Of a stretch of DNA of 49,659 nt, positions 42,837-49,659 are shown piece by piece. The translations under genes and the position numbers were made by a program. Position 1 is the first letter of the stretch, and the number at the start of each line of letters is the position of its first letter. Below the pieces are notes generated by a model. The model was not told the DNA's origin. It was given only the letters and a program-made list of their open reading frames with translations, and did not search any database. The stretch lies in the IMG/VR virus record IMGVR_UViG_3300034073_001268, positions 1-49,659 of that record; one strand, given 5' to 3'. The DNA is from a virus.

Positions 42837-42871
42837 TATTCTTATTAATTTTTTAATCTCCTAACCTCCGA

Positions 42872-42900
42872 ATTAGACAATGTCTAATAAGGTTATTATA
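42872..42900 (-). promoter_or_regulatory. -10 element and 17-bp palindromic operator
   Basis: TGT-TATAAT (42900-42895) is followed at the start site by ATTAGACA-A-TGTCTAAT (42872-42888), a perfect 8-bp inverted repeat, well placed to block transcription. Confidence 0.5.
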
Positions 42901-42921
42901 ACACTAAATTACAACAAAAAA

Positions 42922-42943
42922 GGCGTAGAAATTAATCTACGCC
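42922..42943 (-). terminator. Terminator after the S-layer-like gene
   Basis: GGCGTAGA/TCTACGCC with a 6-nt loop, followed on the minus strand by six T. Confidence 0.85.
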
Positions 42944-42960
42944 CTTAATGTTTAAGTTAA

Positions 42961-44109
42961 TTACTTAAGGTACTTGACCTTAGCCTTTGGATTCTTTGCA
43001 TTCCACTTCTTTGCGAGGGAATTGAACGCCTTCTTCATGGCAGCAATAGCGGCATCATTGTCCGCCTTTACCTTAGCAAGTTCTGCAGCATGTGCAGCAG
43101 TTGCATCAGCAAGAGCCTTATCGGCAGCAGCCTTAGCGGTTACTGCATCAGCCTTAAGTTTAGCAATTTCTGCATTTGCCTTTACCAATTCTGCAGCAGC
43201 AGTAATTGCAGCAGCAGCAGCCTTGTCTTGTTCTGCCTTTACAGCAGCAGCAAGAGCAGCAGCAGCAGTTGCAGCATCAGCAGCACGAGCAGCCTTTTCT
43301 GCAGCAAGTGCAGCATTGGCAGTTGTTAGTGCTCCAGCAAGATCTGAAACTGTTACGATTGCAGTCTGAGAGGTTGTGGCCAACTTGATTGTTGGAACTG
43401 ATGTAGGTGCGGTAATAGATGCACCGACAGCAACTGTTCCAGCAGCAGCAGGAAGAGAAATCTCTGATGTGTAACGACCAGTTACAAGGGCATCAGCAGT
43501 TACTGTTCCAGCGGTTGCACCACCAAGAGTGGTTACCGTTACTGTATCAGCAACAGCGTTTCCAAAGATATCAGCAACATCAAGAGTTGCAGTTACCTTA
43601 CCAGAAATATTTCCTGAACTAGGAATTGACATCTTAAGATCATATGCAGGACCTGCAACACCCTTAAGATAAATTGTTGTTGCTGCACCAGTTACAGAAA
43701 CTGTAACGGCAGTTGCAGCAGTTGTAGTTGTATATGCATAAACAGTCGCTGTTGTTGAAGCAGGTGTGACTGTGATTGATGAGGATCCAGCAGATGCATT
43801 AACTGTTGAACCAATTGCAGAGACGAGGCGTGTATTTGCACCTACTGCTGTAAAAGTTACTGGTGTTCCAGCAACTACAGTAGCGGTGATGATAAGTGCT
43901 TCGTTGTTTGTTACGGTTGTAGTATCTGCAACGCTTACTACGTTATCAGATGGAACCTTAACTGTAAATGGTGAGGCTGCAGTACCTGCGCCAGAAATTT
44001 CTGTTGTTACGTCTACAGAAACGGTATTGGCACTTGCAGGTGTCACTACTAGTGTGCCCAAGCCCATGGCTGCAACCATGACAAGAGCGATCTTCTTAAA
44101 TGAATTCAT
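42961..44109 (-). CDS. Exported S-layer-like / surface protein, 382 aa
   Basis: MNSFKKIALVMVAAMGLGTL is a signal peptide cleaved near PASANT. Residues 30-255 are Ala/Thr/Val-rich beta domains (two Ig-like or S-layer repeats). Residues 262-365 form an Ala-rich coiled coil (AALAAEKAARAADAATAAAA). The short basic end (KKWNAKNPKAKVKYLK) looks like a cell-wall-contact tail. The make-up resembles cell-surface proteins of freshwater actinobacteria and may be host-derived. Codon use is more GC-rich than its neighbours. Own terminator and AAAGGAG SD. Confidence 0.65.
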   Translation of the reverse strand: MNSFKKIALVMVAAMGLGTLVVTPASANTVSVDVTTEISGAGTAASPFTVKVPSDNVVSVADTTTVTNNEALIITATVVAGTPVTFTAVGANTRLVSAIGSTVNASAGSSSITVTPASTTATVYAYTTTTAATAVTVSVTGAATTIYLKGVAGPAYDLKMSIPSSGNISGKVTATLDVADIFGNAVADTVTVTTLGGATAGTVTADALVTGRYTSEISLPAAAGTVAVGASITAPTSVPTIKLATTSQTAIVTVSDLAGALTTANAALAAEKAARAADAATAAAALAAAVKAEQDKAAAAAITAAAELVKANAEIAKLKADAVTAKAAADKALADATAAHAAELAKVKADNDAAIAAMKKAFNSLAKKWNAKNPKAKVKYLK

Positions 44110-44134
44110 TTTTCTCCTTTTATATTCATTATGT

Positions 44135-45919
44135 TTATATTGTTTTTAGTCTATCCAAATAGTCTTTTATATCCTCTATTTGACTAGGTTTATATTGTAT
44201 CACGTTCTCAGGAAGTTTGTCAACCTGCTTTGGCCTATCACTAAAAGTGTGAACCTCTACTTCAGAGTCTATATTTTTTGGAGTATATGATATTGCCCCA
44301 AAAATAGCACCACACACAGCATCAGCCAAGTCTTTTGATTTTTTCCTAGGATGATCAACTCTATCATTTTTCATTATTTTTAATTGGGTCAACTCTTCAA
44401 ACAAAAGATCTATTGCAGGCATTGCCAATCTTTCTTCATAAACAAGCATTGCCATGTCCTCATAATGTTTTTTAGCAACAGAGACAGTATCAGTCTTCAT
44501 TCCAACCTGCTTTAATTCGTTCTGAATATCAAATGATTGCCAACGGTCAAATGAAACCATACCTATATCAAACCCTATTCTTCTAAGGTTTTGAATCCAC
44601 TGTTTTACTTCAGACAAATTTACTGGGCCCTCAACTTTTGGCTCCCACCAAGCCACAGCATCTACAACTACAACTGGGGCAACTTGCTCATAATTATTGA
44701 TTACCTGAATATTTACCCACTTTTCAACATGTGCAATTGCTACAGCACACTTATCGTGTTTTTGTGCAAGGTCAGCATGTACATAATATTTTTTGTTTGG
44801 ATCTGGCCTAAAAGACTCATCAAACCTTTTAAAAGTATCTATTGGATTTCTTAGCGTCATGCATGCCCTTACCTTGTCTGCCTGTTTAAAAAATGCATCA
44901 GATGCAAAAGTTGGAACACATGCAAAGCGCATCATTGCATCTCCAAGGTCAGTCATAAATGCAATCTTAAAATCATCAATCTTTCTTGTAGGATTTACTT
45001 CCCATGTTGGTCTTTTAAGAGCAAACACTCCAGGGTACTTATATGAAATTATGGTATCTTCGTCCCATGTAATTTCAAACTTGTTGTCTGCATCTGTATC
45101 TGGAAGCAATGGGTTAATTATAAATTCGTGAGTTCTTTCTACAACTTCTTTTTCTGCAACAACAGATTCATATCTTTCTGAAATAAAATCTCCTGGATAT
45201 CGTGGGAATGAAAGAAGAACAACCTTGCCAAGATCAGGGAAACGAGAGTCTACTGATCCACGAAACGCCTTATAAATGTTATCAGCAGTCTTTCCCTGCT
45301 CGTTTCCTGTTCCAACTTCAGATGCGAAACCAGAAATCTCATCAAGAACTGCTAATAAAAGATTTAGGCCCTCATGAGACTCACGCTCTGAGTGGCCAGA
45401 GTAAACGGTAATTGATTTATTAAATCCAATCGAATCCACCTTTGCTTCATACTTTCCAGCAAACCACGGTGACTTCTCAATCTTTGTTTTAAAACCTTTA
45501 AAGAAAACATTCTTCGCTTGCTGTGCGTTAATAGCAACATTGATTAGGTCTATGGCATCCCCAGATGGTTTGCCGAAATATCTGGCTGGGTCCTTAAGGC
45601 ATAATAACTTATACACAATGTAAGCGCAAGCAACAGTAGAAGTAAAATCTTTTCCACTACCCTTCCCAAGTTGGAGGATAATTTCATTCTTAGTATATTT
45701 TTCAAAGTATCTAGCACCTGCTTCTTCACCCATAATATTTTGAAGATCTTCTTTTCTGTATATCTGACTCATTGCTTCAACAATGTCATATTGAATATCA
45801 GATAATCCTGGCTGCCCTAAGTAATCAGGAGACTCAACAAATGTTTTGGCATCTACTGGAGTTTCTTCAAAATGGTTATCCTTTAATGCCTCAAGAAAAT
45901 CATCAAACATCATGGACAA
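44135..45919 (-). CDS. terL: Terminase large subunit
   Basis: The packaging motor. Walker A is LQLGKGSGKDF (G85-K90), Walker B LLLAVLDEIS with the catalytic Glu, then a coupling motif in VVLLSFPRYPG. The nuclease domain has YVHADLAQKHDKCAVAI, VSFDRWQSFD and DLADAVCGAIFG with its three acidic residues. At 594 aa both ATPase and nuclease are complete. It overlaps terS by 17 nt. Confidence 0.92.
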   Translation of the reverse strand: MSMMFDDFLEALKDNHFEETPVDAKTFVESPDYLGQPGLSDIQYDIVEAMSQIYRKEDLQNIMGEEAGARYFEKYTKNEIILQLGKGSGKDFTSTVACAYIVYKLLCLKDPARYFGKPSGDAIDLINVAINAQQAKNVFFKGFKTKIEKSPWFAGKYEAKVDSIGFNKSITVYSGHSERESHEGLNLLLAVLDEISGFASEVGTGNEQGKTADNIYKAFRGSVDSRFPDLGKVVLLSFPRYPGDFISERYESVVAEKEVVERTHEFIINPLLPDTDADNKFEITWDEDTIISYKYPGVFALKRPTWEVNPTRKIDDFKIAFMTDLGDAMMRFACVPTFASDAFFKQADKVRACMTLRNPIDTFKRFDESFRPDPNKKYYVHADLAQKHDKCAVAIAHVEKWVNIQVINNYEQVAPVVVVDAVAWWEPKVEGPVNLSEVKQWIQNLRRIGFDIGMVSFDRWQSFDIQNELKQVGMKTDTVSVAKKHYEDMAMLVYEERLAMPAIDLLFEELTQLKIMKNDRVDHPRKKSKDLADAVCGAIFGAISYTPKNIDSEVEVHTFSDRPKQVDKLPENVIQYKPSQIEDIKDYLDRLKTI

Positions 45920-46436
45920 TTGTAATCACTTCATCCTTTTTGGCAATGTCAGAAAGCCTACGCATAATCTCGTCACGAACTTGTGGATACTCAGAAGCAA
46001 TATCTTTAAGAATCCCCATAAGGATTTCTTGTCTTCTTTCTATCTGAATCATTTCTTCTGCAAGTTCTTTGTTTTCCAATAGCCCTGCCTTTTGCAACAT
46101 GTCAATTCTTTTAGATTCAATATCCATAACTAATTTAATTGCTGCAGTTTTTGCACTAAGATTGTTTGTCATCGATGCTTCATCAATAACCTCATATGTC
46201 CTAGACACAAGTTTGCTGTAGTGTGTGTCAGCAGCAGCCAGAGCCTCTTTTGCACGAGCACGAATGGCATCATTAGCAGATGCCATAACTTTCCACTCGT
46301 TAATAAGTGCAACCACTTTGGTTCTTGGAATATCTAATTCTTTTGAAATTACTGTAGGGTCATTACCCTTCAAGTACTCTTCTACTACTTGGTTTACCTG
46401 ATCTAAATGTTTAACTAAATCATCTTCAGTTGACAT
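45903..46436 (-). CDS. terS: Terminase small subunit
   Basis: Residues 15-55 form a helix-turn-helix (YLKGNDPTVISKELDIPRTK) followed by long helices that would make the oligomerisation ring (RQEILMGILKDIASEYPQVR). Position directly before terL and its size (177 aa) support the call. It recognises the packaging site. Confidence 0.75.
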   Translation of the reverse strand: MSTEDDLVKHLDQVNQVVEEYLKGNDPTVISKELDIPRTKVVALINEWKVMASANDAIRARAKEALAAADTHYSKLVSRTYEVIDEASMTNNLSAKTAAIKLVMDIESKRIDMLQKAGLLENKELAEEMIQIERRQEILMGILKDIASEYPQVRDEIMRRLSDIAKKDEVITIVHDV

Positions 46437-46698
46437 TATTTAGGTCCCTTGCAATTTTTAAAAGTATGAGATATCCGATCAAATCGTCAATATCATTGTC
46501 ACCAATATAGGATCCACCTCTAGTTATTCTGGATAACTTGTCATCAATACGAACATGTAGTTGTTCTACGCTATCAGAAGTAGAAAAAATTCTAACAGGG
46601 TTAAGGGCAGAATCACCATATGATTTATTTTTTTCAATAAGCATATGCTTTATTTCATCACAAACTTGACCAATTGTAAACTGTGTTTCAGAACTCAT
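46426..46698 (-). CDS. Nmad1/DUF1599-like nucleotide-modification-associated protein, 90 aa
   Basis: IEKNKSYGDSALNPVRIFST, VEQLHVRIDDKLSRITRG and DIDDLIGYLILL match the small family linked to nucleotide modification (DUF1599). It is distantly like MazG-type pyrophosphatases. Start set at MSSETQ behind GGAGAAGATA. It overlaps terS by 11 nt. Confidence 0.7.
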   Translation of the reverse strand: MSSETQFTIGQVCDEIKHMLIEKNKSYGDSALNPVRIFSTSDSVEQLHVRIDDKLSRITRGGSYIGDNDIDDLIGYLILLKIARDLNNVN

Positions 46699-46828
46699 TA
46701 TCTTCTCCATCCTCATCCCATGATTGCTCCCAGTCTTCCATATTTTTAGACAGGCGAATTAAAGATATTGCTGCCAAAGAAGACAGGGTACCAATTAACA
46801 TAATTATAGGCAATAATATTTTTTTCAT
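46688..46828 (-). CDS. Membrane peptide, 46 aa
   Basis: MKKILLPIIMLIGTLSSLAA is a membrane helix or signal anchor, followed by a very acidic tail (EQSWDEDGEDNEF). It overlaps both neighbours by a few bases. Confidence 0.55.
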   Translation of the reverse strand: MKKILLPIIMLIGTLSSLAAISLIRLSKNMEDWEQSWDEDGEDNEF

Positions 46829-46980
46829 CTTTTAGACTTCCTTAATCCAAATTTAGCAAGATATACATAGATAGTTTCCACGCTTACTCCACACTCCTTT
46901 GCAATCTCTTCTGGAGATTTTTTATCCATAACATAGCGCTTACGCATAAAAACCTCGCTTGTATATAGTTTAGCAGCCAT
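46825..46980 (-). CDS. Helix-turn-helix protein, 51 aa
   Basis: KKSPEEIAKECGVSVETIYV is a clear HTH of the resolvase/terminase-small-subunit type, within a very small basic protein. It could be a regulator or a packaging helper given its place next to the terminase genes. Confidence 0.65.
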   Translation of the reverse strand: MAAKLYTSEVFMRKRYVMDKKSPEEIAKECGVSVETIYVYLAKFGLRKSKR

Positions 46981-46984
46981 AGCG

Positions 46985-48046
46985 TTATCTGTCAACTCCT
47001 GGTATCTTCCAGTCTAGGTCTTCTCTAGTAACTGGAGCATTATTTTTAATTCCAGACATGTGTTGATATCCATCAATTTTGTCATAATCTGGATTATATT
47101 CTGTCCATTTAAGATCTATGCCACTTTTTCTACAGTACTCTTGGACAGTTTCTAGTAGTATTCCGCCATATTTTCCCTCTAGTTTTCCTGAAAACAACAT
47201 GTTTAATTTTAGCATAGCCCTTTTTGAGTGCTCCCAGTGATCATTTTTTTTATCATCTGCCCATGGTCTTGCAGTATTATATCTGCTTAATTTTTCTCCT
47301 GGATACTGTCTAGATAAATGGTGATATGCAAAAATTTTTGATGTAGCAAACATTCTCCAGCCTCTACCCCAAGACTGCAAAGAAACATATGGCTCTTCCC
47401 CATTAAAGTTCATTTCTGGATCTAATGGAACTTCTTCTACATAAGATTTATCTGCAAAGCACCATGTAAAGTGAACCCAATAATTTTCATGAACATCATC
47501 ATCTTCTGGCGGAACATGCCCAATAGGAAACCAATATCCTGGAATAAAGTCAGACTTTGACTGAGTTCTTGGATCCCATCCAGTTATTGATGGGTGATAC
47601 AAATTTGTTTTTACTTTGTTCTTATATTTAACTGACCAATCTTCGTTATATTCAAAGTCTGGTGGACACAATGTTAAAACTGCTTTGTTTGTTATCGATT
47701 TATTTTTTGCCTTTTCGTACTCAGACAAACATACAATGTCCCAATCTTCTTCAAACCTTGTATGTCCACAAATAAATAAAACATAGTCATATTCATAATG
47801 AGATGGTAAATTTCTTGTTGTTAAGTCTCTAGCCCAAAGAATCCCCCTGTACTTTGATAAATCAAATCTTCGATACAGCATTTGATTTTCTGGAACAAAA
47901 CTTAAATCTGAATAAAATTCTGGGTAGTGCTCTTCAACAATAGAGAATAGAAGGCCTTCTTTGTTGCTTGCTTTTTTATAACAGTCTAAAACTGTCCCCA
48001 AAAGATCTCCCTCTTTGTATGAAATTATTGATACTAAAATTTTCAT
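46985..48046 (-). CDS. GlcNAc-type glycosyltransferase family protein, 353 aa
   Basis: MKILVSIISYKEGDLLGTVL is the GT-A start; YRRFDLSKYRGILWARDLTT and DYVLFICGHTRFEEDWD hold the nucleotide-sugar and metal-binding region (CGHTRF replaces the D-x-H). Later SWGRGWRMFATSKIFAYHHL resembles the acceptor part of the Skp1-type GlcNAc transferases. It would add a sugar to a phage or host protein or to DNA. Start set at ATG 48046, overlapping the resolvase stop. Confidence 0.7.
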   Translation of the reverse strand: MKILVSIISYKEGDLLGTVLDCYKKASNKEGLLFSIVEEHYPEFYSDLSFVPENQMLYRRFDLSKYRGILWARDLTTRNLPSHYEYDYVLFICGHTRFEEDWDIVCLSEYEKAKNKSITNKAVLTLCPPDFEYNEDWSVKYKNKVKTNLYHPSITGWDPRTQSKSDFIPGYWFPIGHVPPEDDDVHENYWVHFTWCFADKSYVEEVPLDPEMNFNGEEPYVSLQSWGRGWRMFATSKIFAYHHLSRQYPGEKLSRYNTARPWADDKKNDHWEHSKRAMLKLNMLFSGKLEGKYGGILLETVQEYCRKSGIDLKWTEYNPDYDKIDGYQHMSGIKNNAPVTREDLDWKIPGVDR

Positions 48047-48627
48047 ATGGCCTTGCCCCAATTATTTATAGCCCAGTGCCCAATTCCGCAAGCATCAGCA
48101 ACATCGTTATCATCTATATTTCTATCATATATTGTATTGATAAATCTAATTGTTCTTTCTTTTCTTAAGTTTCTTTCATGCCCCTTATACCAAGATAAGG
48201 ACTTGTTTGGATTTTGAGATCTAATAATTAACTGTTCCTCTTTTGATATTTTTTTATTTCCAATATAGTTTTGCCAAGTTATTGGGGCTACTTTTCCTAT
48301 CGTAGTGGTTCCAGTTTGACCTGCCGATCCAAGGATTGCCCCCTGAACTAGGGCTAAGTCTGCAGCAGTTTTTGGACTGTTCATAAAGACAGTATGCTCA
48401 ATTACGATTGCTTCAAACCCGCCACAATAATCAAAAAACGCCTTAGTTTTTTTTCCAGCATCTACAACCTTTTCATAAATGTCGCTTCCTTCAAATTTAA
48501 TTTTACCTACCCTTCCTAATGTTTTTTGTTGGGTATCAAATAAAGCAAATGCAAAACTATTTGTGCTGGCATCAATAGAGCATATGGTTTTGGGTAACAC
48601 ATTCATTCCCCATTTATTTTTTGTCAT
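48043..48627 (-). CDS. RuvC-like Holliday-junction resolvase
   Basis: The RNase-H-fold acid residues are in SIDASTNSFAFALFD (first Asp), IVIEHTVFMNSPKTAADLAL (Glu) and IDDNDVADACGIGHWA (last Asp pair). At 194 aa it has the usual RuvC length. It resolves branched DNA before packaging, fitting the terminase neighbourhood. SD AAGGATAA. Confidence 0.8.
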   Translation of the reverse strand: MTKNKWGMNVLPKTICSIDASTNSFAFALFDTQQKTLGRVGKIKFEGSDIYEKVVDAGKKTKAFFDYCGGFEAIVIEHTVFMNSPKTAADLALVQGAILGSAGQTGTTTIGKVAPITWQNYIGNKKISKEEQLIIRSQNPNKSLSWYKGHERNLRKERTIRFINTIYDRNIDDNDVADACGIGHWAINNWGKAI

Positions 48628-48898
48628 TTGATTTATCCTTAATTTTTTTTATTGCTTTTGCAACCGCATCTGGATTTACTGCACATGAAGAACAAATTTG
48701 AAAATCATTATATATTGATAGTGGCATAGAACACGATTTGCAAAGTCTAGTTTTGCCCTTTCTTTTTAATCTTTTAGACTGCAGGTACCTTGCAGCAATT
48801 TTTTCTTTTGTTGCAAGGTCCCTACAATCAACAGAACAGTATATCTGATAGGATACTGACTGATCAAACTGTTTGTCACAAAAATTACAATGTCTCAC
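48614..48898 (-). CDS. Double zinc-finger protein, 94 aa
   Basis: HCNFCDKQF, YCSVDCRDL form a first C-x2-C...C-x3-C knuckle, and LCKSCSMPLS, ICSSCAV a second, joined by a basic helix (YLQSKRLKRKGKTR). Probable DNA or RNA binder linked to the adjoining exonuclease and resolvase (overlaps of 14 nt on both sides). Confidence 0.7.
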   Translation of the reverse strand: MRHCNFCDKQFDQSVSYQIYCSVDCRDLATKEKIAARYLQSKRLKRKGKTRLCKSCSMPLSIYNDFQICSSCAVNPDAVAKAIKKIKDKSNDKK

Positions 48899-49659
48899 TT
48901 AATGTCTCCAGGGGCGGTATTTTAATTACGCCTTGTCCTGCAGACTCACATGCTTTTTGAATTGGGCATGACTTGCATATCTTGGAGTTTGATCTATAGT
49001 TTTTATTTGGCAAGGTTTTGTCTTCCCATGTCTTTCTAACTAGTCTCATCCAATCAAATGCCTGGTCTACCCACCGACGGTAATGATCGTTTACTTCAAC
49101 AGGAATCAAAAGAAGTTCATGATTATTTTTATTTTCATAAATCAAAACACCTTTTGGTTTCTTTAAAATTTTCATATAAATGAGAAGTTGCATCAGGTGT
49201 CCCAACTTTCCTTTGCCAGATGCCTTTCTATACTCAAAACCCTCATTCATCATTGTTTTAATTTCGCCAACCAACTCTTCATTTTGCCAGTTAAGCATCA
49301 CATCGCCATAGCCAAAAATTGGTGGATCGTCATGAACAATTTTAAACTCTGTTGTTGCGTCATTATTTTCATCACGAAATATTTTTGCTACACCCGAATG
49401 CATCATTGCATTTTGTATTCTAGCATGGGACAATGTTCCAGCAGACATATTTGCTGCAGCATATGCATCAGCATTATCTTCAAATATTTGGCCCTCAAAA
49501 GCGAGATACCAATATCTAGCACATTCTCCATGTCCATATGATATTGTTGATGGAGCAAATGTTTTCTTTGTTGTGTGCTTGTCTACACGATTAATTGTGT
49601 ATCCCTCTTTTATTTTTAATACAAGCCCGTCAACATCCATAGAATGGACTGGCTTTTCT
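48885..49659 (-). CDS. Cas4/RecB-like PD-(D/E)XK exonuclease, 5' end open at the edge
   Basis: The nuclease core is GYGDVMLNWQNEELVGEIKT (Asp and E-x-K), followed by HLMQLLIYMKIL (the Q-x3-Y helix). CKSCPIQKAC with an upstream Cys (GECARYWY) fits the four-Cys Fe-S cluster of Cas4/AddB. Such phage enzymes process DNA ends in recombination. The frame stays open past ATG 49640 to the window end, so the true start may lie outside. Confidence 0.8.
   Translation of the reverse strand, partial: EKPVHSMDVDGLVLKIKEGYTINRVDKHTTKKTFAPSTISYGHGECARYWYLAFEGQIFEDNADAYAAANMSAGTLSHARIQNAMMHSGVAKIFRDENNDATTEFKIVHDDPPIFGYGDVMLNWQNEELVGEIKTMMNEGFEYRKASGKGKLGHLMQLLIYMKILKKPKGVLIYENKNNHELLLIPVEVNDHYRRWVDQAFDWMRLVRKTWEDKTLPNKNYRSNSKICKSCPIQKACESAGQGVIKIPPLETLSETL

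Noticed and set aside
40950-44149. Several long plus-strand frames opposite the surface-protein genes (Ser- or Ala-rich)
   Set aside because: They mirror the low-complexity Pro/Glu and Ala/Thr codons of the real minus-strand genes.
1-49659. CRISPR array, insertion sequence, integrase or att site
   Set aside because: No regular repeat-spacer array, no transposase or integrase-like gene and no tRNA-end duplication was seen.

Overview
The window is one block of a large, AT-rich double-stranded DNA phage genome whose host is almost certainly an actinobacterium. The phage identity rests on a complete terminase pair (TerL 44135-45919, TerS 45903-46436), a CHAP endolysin, a RuvC-like resolvase, a Cas4-like exonuclease, four tRNA genes and dozens of tiny tightly packed genes. 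The actinobacterial host is inferred from a WhiB regulator (29735-30016), a Gp88-type protein, an actinobacterial-style zinc ribbon (36556-36786), GlxR/CRP-type operators and many leaderless genes. The low GC content and the exported S-layer-like protein would suit a freshwater low-GC actinobacterium (acI/Nanopelagicales type). That last step is inference.

Layout. 1-3 kb: the end of an unknown gene and two small genes, then a leftward block with a 2OG-Fe(II) oxygenase and several micro-proteins. 3-14.4 kb: a rightward array of small genes (Gp88-like, DUF932, Api92/DUF1281-like and others). Nearly every transcription unit here has its own sigma70-like promoter with a 17-bp spacer, and many carry CRP/GlxR-like palindromes, GGACA iterons or a CGGCGTGTCG box. 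14.4-15.2 kb: an intergenic region with nine CAAACCTT octamers and two DnaA boxes, a replication-origin candidate. 15.2-19.7 kb: small zinc proteins, membrane peptides, a GIY-YIG-like protein, a pyrimidine-dimer glycosylase, a HAD phosphatase and a CDGSH protein, mostly rightward. 19.7-20 kb: tRNA-Met, a tmRNA-like structured RNA and tRNA-Arg. 20-24.7 kb: an SGNH hydrolase, a NodU/TobZ-type carbamoyltransferase, a complete catalase-peroxidase (KatG) and tRNA-Thr.

From 24.8 kb to the right edge everything reads leftward. 24.8-31.7 kb holds a sulfotransferase, thioredoxin, a virion-type protein, Hsp20, a holin-like protein, XapX, a luciferase-like monooxygenase, WhiB and a thermonuclease. 31.7-36.6 kb is an enzyme cluster: flavin halogenase, APS-kinase/nucleotidyltransferase fusion, Asp/Asn hydroxylase-like protein, second sulfotransferase and second luciferase-like monooxygenase. 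36.6-44.1 kb holds zinc ribbons, endolysin, a glutathione-peroxidase-like protein, an exported subtilase, a proteasome-beta-like Ntn hydrolase, holin-like proteins and two exported surface proteins. 44.1-49.7 kb is the packaging and DNA-processing module plus a glycosyltransferase.

Three themes stand out. First, seven short 3'-UTR elements fold as the same H-type pseudoknot, with stem sequences that change in a compensatory way; they follow stop codons on both strands. Second, promoters follow strict rules: a 17-bp spacer, -10 exactly 6 nt from ATG in 17 leaderless genes, and CRP-like sites 52.5 bp from the -10 in three promoters. Third, the accessory enzymes suggest two jobs: protection against peroxide (KatG, GPx-like, thioredoxin), and chemical tailoring of a surface or small molecule (halogenase, PAPS supply, sulfotransferases, carbamoyltransferase, SGNH enzyme, glycosyltransferase).
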